Part shown: piece by piece, positions 26,670 through 35,723 of the stretch | Position numbering within the stretch: the stretch's first letter is position 1 | Layout of the letters: each line of letters starts with the position of its first letter | Assembly (NCBI RefSeq): GCF_947497285.1 | Contig: NZ_CANMFT010000003.1 | Coordinates: 186,001-250,000 of the forward strand | Reading direction: 5' to 3' | DNA length: 64,000 bases | DNA from: an uncultured Aliiroseovarius sp. | GTDB lineage: Bacteria; Pseudomonadota; Alphaproteobacteria; Rhodobacterales; Rhodobacteraceae | The notes under the pieces: model-generated | The model's database searches: none | The model's input: only the letters and a program-made list of their open reading frames with translations | Told to the model about the DNA's origin: nothing | Made by a program: the position numbers and the translations under genes

Positions 26670-27628
26670 TGAACGCAATGCCGCCCCCACCGATCCTTGT
26701 CGATATTCTGGTCGCGGACGGCTTCGTACTGACCGAATTCACCGCCGTCGTCGAGCTGCTGCGCACCGCCAATCGTGTGTCCGCACGGGAAGCGTTTCGA
26801 TGGCACTGGCTGTCGCGTCGCGGCGGCCCAGTCACCTGTCGCGCCGCGATCACCATCGACACGGAACCGACAGACGCCAAGCCATCTGCGAACTACGTGT
26901 TCGTGTTGGGCAATTCGAACCCTGACGCGCCCGACCTGTCCCTGGGCAAAGAGATCAGAGCCTATCAATGGTCCGGCGCACGGGTGTTTTTGCTGTCAGA
27001 AGCCGCCAGCCGCTATATCGCCGAGACGGGCGAGCAATTGATGAGCCATACGACCCACTGGGAAAATCGCGCGCTTCTGAACGAACGTGGCACGCCGGGC
27101 ACCGGGTCATATGCGCTGGCTGCTGATGACGGAAAGATCACCACCAGCGCCGGAATGGGCGCGACCTATGACCTTGTGCTGGGAATGCTAAGCGGTCACA
27201 TCAGTGCGGCCTCGGTCGCAACGGTCGCGGATATCTTCCTGCACGAAACGATCCGCACATCCTCGACCCTTCAGCCATTCGGAGGGAAAGAGCTCACGCG
27301 CACCGGCAATCGGTCGCTCGACCAATGCGTCGAACTGATGCAGGCAAATTTGGAGGACCCGCTGCGGATTTCCGAGCTTGTGGGATACCTCAACATCTCA
27401 GAGCGTTCGCTGGAACGCCAGTTCCGCGCACATTTTGGCACGACGCCGAATACCTATTATCGCGAGTTGCGGTTGAACCACGCCAATACCCTACTTCTCA
27501 AAACCTCGATGAGTGTTCGCGATGTCGGGCTGGCTTGTGGATTTCCCAATGGGTTTTCGACCCTATTCCGGCGGCATTTTGGTGTGACACCGATGGCGCT
27601 TAGGCGAACGCGGGTCCGATGTGGATGA
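26669..27628 (+). CDS. GlxA-family transcriptional regulator (GATase1-like + AraC HTH)
   Basis: A 319-residue regulator: an N-terminal DJ-1/PfpI-like domain (DILVADGFVLTEF...) and a C-terminal AraC HTH (about 215-315) with LVGYLNISERSLERQFRAHFG and VGLACGFPNGFSTLFRRHFG. The architecture is that of GbdR, which controls glycine betaine and dimethylglycine catabolism in Pseudomonas. It lies between two DMGDH-like genes. The start is the ATG at 26669 overlapping the upstream stop; earlier GTG codons lie inside that gene. Confidence 0.9.
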   Translation: MNAMPPPPILVDILVADGFVLTEFTAVVELLRTANRVSAREAFRWHWLSRRGGPVTCRAAITIDTEPTDAKPSANYVFVLGNSNPDAPDLSLGKEIRAYQWSGARVFLLSEAASRYIAETGEQLMSHTTHWENRALLNERGTPGTGSYALAADDGKITTSAGMGATYDLVLGMLSGHISAASVATVADIFLHETIRTSSTLQPFGGKELTRTGNRSLDQCVELMQANLEDPLRISELVGYLNISERSLERQFRAHFGTTPNTYYRELRLNHANTLLLKTSMSVRDVGLACGFPNGFSTLFRRHFGVTPMALRRTRVRCG

Positions 27629-27715
27629 GATAATTCCGACAAAAATGGCGGAAAAAGAAGATTTCGATCCTCACAATCGTGCAACCGTCAAGCTAAACCC
27701 AACAGGAGTGTTGCT

Positions 27716-30163
27716 ATGAGTCTTCCCACCCATGCCCGTGTTGTCATCATCGGAGGCGGCGTGATCGGTTGCTCCGTTGCCTATCACCTTGCCAAACTCG
27801 GCTGGAAAGATGTTGTTCTGCTTGAGCGTAAGCAGCTGACCTCTGGCACCACGTGGCATGCGGCCGGATTGATCGGACAACTTCGAACGTCATCGAACAT
27901 GACGAAGCTCGCCAAATATTCGGCGGATTTGTATCTGGGGCTCGAGGCAGAAACAGGCGTTGCAACCGGGATGCGGCAGTGTGGGTCGGTATCGGTGGCC
28001 CTGACCGACGAGCGGCGCGAAGAGCTTTACCGCAGCGCCGCCATGGCGCGTGCCTTTGGTGTCGCGTGCGAGGAACTCTCGCCTTCTGAGGTGAAAGAGC
28101 GTTACGAGCACATCAATCTTGAGGGCGTGACAGGTGGCATCTGGCTACCCACCGATGGGCAAGCGGACCCGGCCAACATCGCTTTGGCGATGGCCAAGGG
28201 TGCGCGGCAAAACGGTGCGGTAATCAAGGAACGCACGAACGTTACCCACATCGCGCGTGACGGGCGCAAGGTCACCGGCGTTGACTGGGTATCGGATGAT
28301 GGGGCGGAACAGGGTCACATTGCGTGCGATATGATCGTCAATTGCGCGGGCATGTGGGGCCGTGAGGTTGGCAAGATGGCGGGCGTGAACGTGCCGCTGC
28401 ACGCCTGCGAGCATTTTTATATCGTCACCGAAGGCATCAAAGGGCTGACCCAAATGCCCGTGCTGCGGGTGCCCGATGAATGTGCCTATTACAAGGAAGA
28501 CGCGGGCAAAATCCTACTGGGCGCATTTGAACCTAACGCCAAGCCATGGGCGATGGAGGGCATTCCCGACACGTTCGAATTTGACCAGCTGCCCGAAGAT
28601 TTCGACCATTTCGAGCCGATCCTGGAAGCCGCCTGCAACCGGATGCCGATGTTGGCCGAGGCCGGTATTCACACCTTCTTCAACGGCCCGGAAAGCTTCA
28701 CGCCGGATGATGCCTATCACCTTGGCCTTGCGCCCGAGATGGACAATGTCTGGGTCGCGGCGGGCTTTAACTCGATCGGCATTCAGTCGGCGGGCGGTGC
28801 CGGGATGGCGCTGGCGCAGTGGATGGAAGACGGGCAAAAACCCTTCGATCTGGGCGATGTGGATATCGGCCGAATGCACCCGTTTCAGGGAAATAGACAC
28901 TATCTTTATGAGCGGTCGAAAGAGACGCTGGGCCTGCTATATGCCGACCACTTTCCATACCGCCAGAAAGCCACCGCGCGCGGTGTGCGGCGTACCCCGT
29001 TCCACCAGCACCTGCTGGATCAGGGCGCGGTCATGGGCGAAACCGCAGGCTGGGAACGGGCGAACTGGTTCGCCCGCGAAGGGCAAGCGCGTGAATACGA
29101 ATACACTTGGGGTCGCGCAAACTGGTTTGACAATGCCGCCGAAGAACACCGCGCTGTGCGCGAGAATGTCGGTATATATGACATGTCGTCCTTCGGCAAA
29201 ATCCGCGTCGAAGGTCCGGATGCTGAGGCGTTTCTGAACAAGGTTTGCGGTGCCGACATGTCGGTGCCCGTCGGCAAGATCGTCTACACCCAGTTCCTGA
29301 ATGCACGCGCCGGGATCGAGGCTGACGTGACCGTCACCCGCCTGTCGGAAACCGCCTATCTGGTCGTCACGCCTTCGGGAACGCGACTGGCAGACGAGAC
29401 CTGGATGCGCCGCCATGTCGGTGATGCCCGCGTTGTGATCACCGATGTGACCGCAGGCGAAGGTGTGCTGGCCGTTATGGGGCCAAACGCCCGCACTTTG
29501 CTGCAACGTGTCAGCACGGGCGATTTCAGCAACGCCGTTAATCCCTTCGGCACCGCGCAAGAGATCGAACTGGGCATGGGTCTGGCCCGCGCCCACCGCG
29601 TGTCTTACGTGGGTGAGCTAGGGTGGGAGCTTTATGTCTCATCCGAGATGGCGTGCCATGCGTTTGAGACCCTGTTTGAAGCCGGAAAAGACATGGGGTT
29701 GAAGCTGTGCGGGATGCACATGATGGACAACTGCCGGATCGAAAAGGGCTTCCGCCACTTCGGCCATGACATCACCTGCGAAGACCACGTGTTAGAGGCC
29801 GGTCTGGGATTTGCCGTGAAGGTCGAAAAGCCCGACTTCATCGGCCGCGACGCCGTGTTGGCGAAGAAAGAAAGTGGGCTTGAGATGCGCATGGTGCAGT
29901 TCAAGCTGACCGATCCCGAGCCGCTTCTCTATCACAAGGAACCTGTCATCCGTGATGGCGAGATCGTGGGATACCTGAGTTCTGGCGCTTATGGCCACCA
30001 CTTGGGCGGCGCGATCGGTATGGGATATGTGCCGTGTCAGGGTGAAACAGTGTCTGATATTCTGGCCTCCACCTACGAGATCGACGTGGCCGGCACGCGG
30101 GTGAAAGCCGAAGCGTCGTTGAAGCCGATGTATGACCCGAAATCGGAACGGGTGCGTGAATGA
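27716..30163 (+). CDS. DMGDH/sarcosine-dehydrogenase-like FAD oxidoreductase (paralogue 2)
   Basis: An 815-residue enzyme with the same layout as the copy at 24219: GGGVIG (13-18), TTWHAAG with H48 as probable covalent FAD attachment site, an FAO-type middle domain, and a GcvT fold with SYVGELGWELYV and an IEKGFRHFGHDI block. It is closer to classical DMGDH/SDH than paralogue 1 (SGTTWHAAGLIGQLR is the canonical form). AGGAG lies 7 nt before the ATG. An 87-bp gap separates it from the GlxA gene, so it may have its own promoter. Confidence 0.92.
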   Translation: MSLPTHARVVIIGGGVIGCSVAYHLAKLGWKDVVLLERKQLTSGTTWHAAGLIGQLRTSSNMTKLAKYSADLYLGLEAETGVATGMRQCGSVSVALTDERREELYRSAAMARAFGVACEELSPSEVKERYEHINLEGVTGGIWLPTDGQADPANIALAMAKGARQNGAVIKERTNVTHIARDGRKVTGVDWVSDDGAEQGHIACDMIVNCAGMWGREVGKMAGVNVPLHACEHFYIVTEGIKGLTQMPVLRVPDECAYYKEDAGKILLGAFEPNAKPWAMEGIPDTFEFDQLPEDFDHFEPILEAACNRMPMLAEAGIHTFFNGPESFTPDDAYHLGLAPEMDNVWVAAGFNSIGIQSAGGAGMALAQWMEDGQKPFDLGDVDIGRMHPFQGNRHYLYERSKETLGLLYADHFPYRQKATARGVRRTPFHQHLLDQGAVMGETAGWERANWFAREGQAREYEYTWGRANWFDNAAEEHRAVRENVGIYDMSSFGKIRVEGPDAEAFLNKVCGADMSVPVGKIVYTQFLNARAGIEADVTVTRLSETAYLVVTPSGTRLADETWMRRHVGDARVVITDVTAGEGVLAVMGPNARTLLQRVSTGDFSNAVNPFGTAQEIELGMGLARAHRVSYVGELGWELYVSSEMACHAFETLFEAGKDMGLKLCGMHMMDNCRIEKGFRHFGHDITCEDHVLEAGLGFAVKVEKPDFIGRDAVLAKKESGLEMRMVQFKLTDPEPLLYHKEPVIRDGEIVGYLSSGAYGHHLGGAIGMGYVPCQGETVSDILASTYEIDVAGTRVKAEASLKPMYDPKSERVRE

Positions 30164-30711
30164 GCTTTGACGACCAACCTTGTTTGGAAGGAAGGACAAT
30201 CGCGCTGCGCGGCTTGCATGCATCGGACCGCACCGGGCTGTTTCGCGCAGCATGTGACCCGGAAACCTGGGCTGGCCACCCCGCGCGGGATCGGTTCAAT
30301 TCTGACGTGTTCGACCCTTATTTCGACTTCCTTCTGAACGCAGGCGGTACGTGTGTTGTCATGGATTTGACAAGCAACGATCTGATCGGATGTTCGCGCT
30401 ACTATGTTGGCCCAGATGCGCCCGACGATATCGCGATCGGGTTCACGTTCCTGAACCACAGTTTCTGGGGCGGAGCGGTGAATTTTGAACTTAAAACCCT
30501 GATGCTGGATCACGCCTTTTCGACCTTTGACCGGGTCTGGTTTCACATCGACCCGACAAATATTCGCTCGCAAAAAGCCACCGCAAAGCTTGGGGCAGTT
30601 TTGATGGCGAAAAGGGAGCTCGAACTAACCGGAGCCGGGAAAAAGGCGACATGGCTTTGTTACGCTCTTGACCGGGACGCCTGGACGCGCGTGAAAGCTG
30701 CCAAGCGATGA
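30160..30711 (+). CDS. GNAT family N-acetyltransferase (RimJ/RimL type)
   Basis: A 183-residue acetyltransferase of the RimJ/RimL-like GNAT subgroup: GRTIALRGLHASDRTGLFRA at the N-terminus, IAIGFTFLNHSFWGGAVNFELKTL in the core and HIDPTNIRSQKATAKLGA as the acetyl-CoA strand and helix. The substrate is unknown. It overlaps the stop of the second DMGDH-like gene by 4 nt (ATGA), so it is translationally coupled to amine oxidation. Confidence 0.88.
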   Translation: MSFDDQPCLEGRTIALRGLHASDRTGLFRAACDPETWAGHPARDRFNSDVFDPYFDFLLNAGGTCVVMDLTSNDLIGCSRYYVGPDAPDDIAIGFTFLNHSFWGGAVNFELKTLMLDHAFSTFDRVWFHIDPTNIRSQKATAKLGAVLMAKRELELTGAGKKATWLCYALDRDAWTRVKAAKR

Positions 30712-30801
30712 ACCATCACGTTTCGTTATGAAACAGCGCACGGAAATCCCGCTATCGCTTCCCGCCCCAACTGCCCTACAAACAGGGGAAAGGAGCGCGC
30801 G

Positions 30802-31704
30802 ATGGCGGATGTTACAGCACTGAAAAACGAAGACACGCCGCAGGGGTTGGGGCTGGCCATTTCGGCCTATTTCCTGTGGGGGTTCTTGCCGCTCTATATG
30901 AAAGCCGTGGCACATATGCCTGCAATCGAGGTGGTCGCGCACCGGGTTATCTGGTCTGTTCCGGTCGCGGGGGTCATCCTGATCGCCACGGGTCGCACCC
31001 GCGCCTTACGCGAGGCGATCGCAAATCCGCGGATGCTCATGTTGGCGGTTTTGACTGCGGGTCTGATCTCGGTAAACTGGGGTATCTATGTCTGGGCGAT
31101 TGCGCATGAACAGGCCCTAGAGGCTGCGTTAGGCTATTATATCAACCCGCTGTTCTCGATCTTACTTGGCACGGTTTTGCTGGGCGAGCGGATGAACCGC
31201 GCGCAGATGGTTGCCGTGGCACTGGCCTTTATCGCTGTCGTGATCCTGACCCTTGATGCGGGCAGGCTGCCGGTGGTGGCGATTGGCCTCACGCTGACAT
31301 GGGGGTTTTATGCGCTGTGCAAGAAATCCCTGCCCATCGGCCCCAATCAGGGCTTCTTGCTCGAGGTGCTAATCCTGCTGATCCCCGCGCTTGGGTGCAT
31401 GGTGTGGCTGACCGCGCAGGGGCAAAGCCATTTTCTGCTGACCGGTCTGGACACGGCACTGTTGCTGGGCTGCGGCGTGGTGACGGCGGTTCCCCTGATG
31501 CTCTATGCCAATGGCGCTAAGCTATTGCGGCTGTCGACCATCGCGATCCTGCAATACATCGCGCCGACAATGATCTTTCTGGTCGCGGTGTTCGTGTTTG
31601 ACGAGCCCTTTGAGGGCGCAAAGCAGATCGCCTTTCCGCTGATCTGGCTGGCGCTGGTGATCTATACCACGTCGATGCTGCGCGGAATGCGTCGTCGCCG
31701 CTGA
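30802..31704 (+). CDS. rarD: RarD-family EamA permease
   Basis: A 300-residue inner-membrane protein with about ten helices in two EamA repeats. The N-terminus GLAISAYFLWGFLPLYMKA and NWGIYVWAIAHEQALEAALGYYINPLF are hallmarks of RarD. The transported substrate is unproven. It is separated from the GNAT gene by 90 bp. Confidence 0.9.
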   Translation: MADVTALKNEDTPQGLGLAISAYFLWGFLPLYMKAVAHMPAIEVVAHRVIWSVPVAGVILIATGRTRALREAIANPRMLMLAVLTAGLISVNWGIYVWAIAHEQALEAALGYYINPLFSILLGTVLLGERMNRAQMVAVALAFIAVVILTLDAGRLPVVAIGLTLTWGFYALCKKSLPIGPNQGFLLEVLILLIPALGCMVWLTAQGQSHFLLTGLDTALLLGCGVVTAVPLMLYANGAKLLRLSTIAILQYIAPTMIFLVAVFVFDEPFEGAKQIAFPLIWLALVIYTTSMLRGMRRRR

Positions 31705-31742
31705 GGCTTGCCCGCACGCGGCCCACAGGCTATTTGGCGCGC

Positions 31743-32390
31743 ATGTCAGATGAATACGCCCCACCTAATGACCCCTTGGTGATCATCCACCAAGACCACG
31801 AGTTGTTGCTGGTCGACAAACCTGCAGGGCTGTTGTCGGTGCCGGGCAAGGGTGAACATCTGGCCGATTGCCTGATCGCCCGCATTCAGGCGGTGTTTGC
31901 TGACGCATTGCTGGTGCACCGACTGGACCGTGACACGTCAGGCATCATGGTGTTTGCCATGACCCCTCATGCCCAGCGTCATCTAGGCCTTCAGTTCGAG
32001 AAGCGGCAGATCAAGAAAGCCTATGTGGCCCGCGTCTGGGGCCGTGTGGCCGAACGCGAAGGCACCGTGGACCTACCGTTGATCGTTGATTGGCCCAACC
32101 GCCCCAAGCAACACGTGGATTTCGAGAATGGCAAGCAAGCTATCACTGACTGGAAAGTTCTGAAATACGAAGACACCGCGACCCGCGTTCGCTTGTTTCC
32201 CCAAACCGGGCGTAGCCACCAATTGCGGGTGCATATGAAGGAAATCGGCCATCCTATATTGGGCGATCCGTTCTATGCCGACGGCCCTGCCCGTGACGCG
32301 CCGCGACTGATGCTGCACGCCGAAAGCCTTCGCCTGCGCCACCCGGATGGCGGTAAAGGGCTAACCTTCAAGGCCAAGTGCCCGTTCTAG
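31743..32390 (+). CDS. RluA-family pseudouridine synthase
   Basis: A 215-residue pseudouridine synthase. The catalytic Asp is in HRLDRDTSGIMV, and LFPQTGRSHQLRVHM plus GHPILGDPFYA complete the RluA signature. No S4 domain precedes it, as in E. coli RluA, which modifies 23S rRNA and some tRNAs. The ATG at 31743 is used; an upstream TTG adds only three residues. Confidence 0.9.
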   Translation: MSDEYAPPNDPLVIIHQDHELLLVDKPAGLLSVPGKGEHLADCLIARIQAVFADALLVHRLDRDTSGIMVFAMTPHAQRHLGLQFEKRQIKKAYVARVWGRVAEREGTVDLPLIVDWPNRPKQHVDFENGKQAITDWKVLKYEDTATRVRLFPQTGRSHQLRVHMKEIGHPILGDPFYADGPARDAPRLMLHAESLRLRHPDGGKGLTFKAKCPF

Positions 32391-32469
32391 GGGGTAGGAG
32401 CATGCTTCAGTTCCCCTTGCCGCCCCCATCGCTTCCTGCTTGACTGCAAAGACCTTCAAGGAGACCCAC

Positions 32470-33597
32470 ATGTTCCAGCCCGTCATCTCTGGCAGCGGTG
32501 TATTCACCCCGGATCAGACCATCACCAACGCCGAACTTGTCGCGGCATTCAATGCCTACGCCGACAAGGTCAACGCCCAGAACGCCCGTGCAATTGAAGC
32601 AGGCGAGGTGGCGCCAATCGGGCACTCCAGTGAAGAATTCATCGTGTCCGCTTCGGGCATTTATCAACGCTATGTGATGGACAAGACAGGCGTTCTTGAT
32701 CCAGATGTCATGCACCCGACCTTGCGCGAACGCACGGATGATGAACCCGGCATCATGACCGAGATGGGCGCCGATGCCTGCAAGAAAGCTTTGGCCAAGG
32801 CTGGTCGCACCGCAGACGAGGTCGACCTGATCATTTGCGCAGCCTCGAACCATGAACGCGCCTATCCCGCCATCGCGATTGAAATCCAAGAGGCGCTGGG
32901 CGCGGGCGGGTTTGCGTTTGATATGAACGTCGCTTGTTCTTCGGCCACGTTCGGCATTCAGGCGGCTGCGGATATGATCCGGTCGGGGTCTGTGAAGCGT
33001 GCACTGGTGGTGAACCCGGAGATCTGTTCGGCGCATCTTGAGTGGCGTGACCGCGATTGCCATTTCATTTTCGGCGACGTCGCCACCGCGACGCTGATCG
33101 AACGCAAAGAAGATGCAAAGGGCGACCATTTTGAGATTCTGTCGACCCGCTGCCTGACGCAGTTTTCCAACAACATCCGCAACAATAACGGTTTTTTGCG
33201 CCGCACGCGTGAGGAAACGGACAATCTGCCAGACCGGCGCGACATGCAGTTCATGCAAAACGGGCGGAAGGTGTTCAAAGAGGTGTTGCCCATCGTCTCA
33301 AAGCACATCTTGGGGCATATCGACGATATCGGTGTGGCACCTGATGATCTGAAGCGGCTGTGGCTGCATCAGGCGAACAAGACGATGAACGACTTCATTG
33401 GCAAAAAGGTTCTGGGGCGTGTGCCGGAAGAGGCCGAGCAGCCCAACATCCTGCAAGACTATGCCAACACATCGTCGGCCGGGTCCATCATTGCGTTTTC
33501 GAAGTATTCCGACGACCTGAAATCAGGCGATACAGGTGTGATCTGTTCGTTTGGCGCAGGGTATTCGGTCGGATCGGTGATTGTGCGCAAAGCGTGA
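32470..33597 (+). CDS. FabH-like beta-ketoacyl-ACP synthase III
   Basis: A 375-residue thiolase-fold ketosynthase with the Cys-His-Asn triad of KAS III: C156 (NVACSSATFG), H300 (WLHQANKTMND) and N333 (YANTSSAGS). It is about 55 residues longer than housekeeping FabH, with extra sequence at residues 25-60 and around 230-265. It may start a special acyl chain or serve fatty-acid supply; the housekeeping fabH is probably elsewhere. AAGGAG precedes the ATG at 32470. Confidence 0.88.
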   Translation: MFQPVISGSGVFTPDQTITNAELVAAFNAYADKVNAQNARAIEAGEVAPIGHSSEEFIVSASGIYQRYVMDKTGVLDPDVMHPTLRERTDDEPGIMTEMGADACKKALAKAGRTADEVDLIICAASNHERAYPAIAIEIQEALGAGGFAFDMNVACSSATFGIQAAADMIRSGSVKRALVVNPEICSAHLEWRDRDCHFIFGDVATATLIERKEDAKGDHFEILSTRCLTQFSNNIRNNNGFLRRTREETDNLPDRRDMQFMQNGRKVFKEVLPIVSKHILGHIDDIGVAPDDLKRLWLHQANKTMNDFIGKKVLGRVPEEAEQPNILQDYANTSSAGSIIAFSKYSDDLKSGDTGVICSFGAGYSVGSVIVRKA

Positions 33598-33601
33598 TAC
33601 G

Positions 33602-33619
33602 CGCCTTGCAGGCAAGGCG
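33602..33619. terminator. Hairpin between the ketosynthase gene and tRNA-Leu
   Basis: CGCCTTGC (33602-33609) pairs with GCAAGGCG (33612-33619). It lies between two convergent transcription units and has no T run on either side, so it is a bidirectional hairpin rather than a classical terminator. Confidence 0.4.
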
Positions 33620-33645
33620 AAGCGGTTCAGAAACTTTCGGGATTT

Positions 33646-33732
33646 TGGTGCCCAGAAGAGGACTCGAACCTCCACGTCCATACGGACACTAGCACCTGAA
33701 GCTAGCGCGTCTACCAATTCCGCCATCTGGGC
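33646..33732 (-). tRNA. tRNA-Leu (anticodon CAG)
   Basis: An 87-nt class II tRNA on the minus strand. The acceptor GCCCAGA pairs with TCTGGGC, followed by discriminator A and an encoded CCA. The D-arm has AATTGGTAGACGC, and the anticodon stem CTAGC/GCTAG surrounds the loop TTCAGGT, giving anticodon CAG (reads CUG). A long variable arm (TGTCCGTATGGACGT) and the T-arm GGAGG-TTCGAGT-CCTCT complete it. Confidence 0.97.
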
Positions 33733-33872
33733 ACGGTTGGTGAAGCCGCGATGTAAAGTGCGCCGCCAATACTGTCAACCGGATTCGCGGGGTTTTCGCG
33801 AATTCGGTTTGCTCCTTGCTCTGGGCGGCTCAGAAAGCTATGCAATCGTCAAGGTTTTCAAGGAGAGCAACC

Positions 33873-34859
33873 ATGTCCAAGCTTGTCACCATCTATGGCG
33901 GTTCGGGCTTTGTCGGGCGCTATATCGCGCGCCGCATGGCCAAGCAGGGGTGGCGCGTTCGCGTTGCCGTGCGCCGTCCGAACGAGGCACTGTTCGTCAA
34001 GCCCTATGGCGCGGTCGGTCAAGTCGAACCGATCCTGTGCAACATTCGTGATGATGCTTCAGTGCGCGACGCAATGCGTGGCGCGGATGCCGTGGTCAAT
34101 TGCGTGGGTGTGTTGAATTCGATTGGCAAAAACAACTTCGACGCCGTTCACCACGAAGGCGCAGAGCGAGTCGCCCGCATTGCCGCCGAACAAGGCGTCG
34201 GACGGTTGGTGCAGCTGTCGGCCATCGGTGCCGATACCGAAAGCGACAGCGAATATTCCCAAACCAAGGCTCAGGGTGAAGCTGGCGTTCTGGCGGCCTT
34301 CCCCGATGCAGTGATCCTGCGGCCTTCGGTGATTTTTGGGCAAGAGGATGAGTTCTTCAACAGGTTCGCGGGCATGACGCGTTTCGGGCCAATCTTGCCG
34401 ATCACCGGCGGAAGCACTCGGTTCCAGCCAGTTTTCGTGGATGATGTGGCCGCTGCCGCCGAAAAGGCCGTTCTCGGTCAGGCTGCGCCGGGGATTTACG
34501 AACTTGGCGGGCCCGAAGTTCTGACCCTGCGCGCGTTGATTGACGTCATGTTGGACGAAGTGCAGCGCCGCCGTTGGGTGATCAACTTGCCGTCTGGAAT
34601 TGCGCGCCTTCAGGCTGGTGTCTTCGATTTTATTCAGTGGATTTCCGGCGGGCTAATCAAGGCACCGCTGACCCGTGATCAGGTCAGGTCACTGGCGCAT
34701 GACAATGTGGTCGCGGATGATGCGAAAGGGTTCGCTGAGTTGGGGATTAGCCCAACTGCGATGGAGGCGATCTTGCCCGATTATCTGTGGCGCTACCGTC
34801 ACGGCGGCCAATACGCCTCGATCCAGCAATCTGCCAAGAACCTGCGCGCGCACGGGTAG
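33873..34859 (+). CDS. Complex I NDUFA9-like NAD(P)-binding protein
   Basis: A 328-residue atypical short-chain dehydrogenase. The Rossmann motif VTIYGGSGFVGRYIAR opens the protein, and RLVQLSAIGAD, ILRPSVIFGQEDEFFNRFA and RFQPVFVDDVA are the family blocks. Mitochondrial NDUFA9 is an accessory subunit of complex I; alphaproteobacterial homologues are attributed to complex I or quinone metabolism. The substrate is unknown. AAGGAG lies upstream, and a bidirectional terminator follows. Confidence 0.9.
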   Translation: MSKLVTIYGGSGFVGRYIARRMAKQGWRVRVAVRRPNEALFVKPYGAVGQVEPILCNIRDDASVRDAMRGADAVVNCVGVLNSIGKNNFDAVHHEGAERVARIAAEQGVGRLVQLSAIGADTESDSEYSQTKAQGEAGVLAAFPDAVILRPSVIFGQEDEFFNRFAGMTRFGPILPITGGSTRFQPVFVDDVAAAAEKAVLGQAAPGIYELGGPEVLTLRALIDVMLDEVQRRRWVINLPSGIARLQAGVFDFIQWISGGLIKAPLTRDQVRSLAHDNVVADDAKGFAELGISPTAMEAILPDYLWRYRHGGQYASIQQSAKNLRAHG

Positions 34860-34882
34860 TCCGCAGAGGTCAGAAAACACTG

Positions 34883-34915
34883 AAAGGGCGCGGTCTGGAG
34901 CCGCGCCTTTTTCTT
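34883..34915. terminator. Bidirectional terminator
   Basis: AAAGGGCGCGG (34883-34893) pairs with CCGCGCCTTT (34901-34910) with one bulged base. T residues follow on the plus strand, and A residues precede it (T on the minus strand), serving both the NDUFA9-like gene and convergent uppP. Confidence 0.85.
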
Positions 34916-34919
34916 TGGG

Positions 34920-35723
34920 CTACAGGTATGCGATGCCCAACAGCACCACGCCAAGGGCGATGCGATAGATGACATAGGGGGTGAAGCTGACTGACCGCAA
35001 AAGCCGCATCATCAGGCTAAGCGCCAGCAGGGCCGACACGAAGGCAAATCCTGCGGCGATCGCGCCATCCTTTGCAACCTGCAGATTGGCAGTGGCGATC
35101 ACCTCCCCGCCCAGAAGAACACCTGAGGCGAAGATCGTCGGAATAGACATCAGCATAGCCAACTTGGCCCCGTCGGGCCGTTCATATCCCAATGCCCGCG
35201 CCCCCGAGATTGTCGCCCCGGACCTGGATGTGCCCGGAATAAGCGCAAGGGCTTGCCACAAGCCCATGATGATCGCATCCCGCAGCGACCAGTCTCCGGC
35301 CCTTTTGTGGGTAGGGCCTTTCTGGTCTACCCAATACAGAACCACGCCGAACAGGATCATGGTCCACGCGATAACCTTGACCGACCGCATCGCGTCGTCC
35401 AGCCCCGTGATCTTCAGAGCGACGCCTAAGATCACGGCGGGGATGGTTGCGATTGCGAGCAAAAAGGCCAGCTTTGCGCCGGGCGTATCAAGACGGCCTG
35501 TCAGCATACGCGGAATGCCGGCCAGCCCCATGCGCACGTCCTTCCAGAAATACAGTATGACAGCGCCAAGCGTGCCGATATGGACCGCAACGTCGATCGC
35601 CTGCCCCTGATCTGGCAAGCCGGTCAGGTGGGGCAAAAGCACCAGATGCCCTGACGACGAGACAGGCAGAAACTCGGTGATTCCCTGAATCACAGCGACG
35701 AGGAACAGATGGGCAAGCGACAT
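34920..35723 (-). CDS. uppP: Undecaprenyl-diphosphate phosphatase
   Basis: A 267-residue multi-pass membrane enzyme (BacA/UppP) that recycles undecaprenyl pyrophosphate for peptidoglycan synthesis. Both hallmark motifs are seen: ITEFLPVSSSGHL near residues 15-27 and the PGTSRSGAT loop. The ATG at 35723 starts the first membrane helix; an upstream in-frame start at 35768 adds a non-conserved tail. Confidence 0.95.
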   Translation of the reverse strand: MSLAHLFLVAVIQGITEFLPVSSSGHLVLLPHLTGLPDQGQAIDVAVHIGTLGAVILYFWKDVRMGLAGIPRMLTGRLDTPGAKLAFLLAIATIPAVILGVALKITGLDDAMRSVKVIAWTMILFGVVLYWVDQKGPTHKRAGDWSLRDAIIMGLWQALALIPGTSRSGATISGARALGYERPDGAKLAMLMSIPTIFASGVLLGGEVIATANLQVAKDGAIAAGFAFVSALLALSLMMRLLRSVSFTPYVIYRIALGVVLLGIAYL

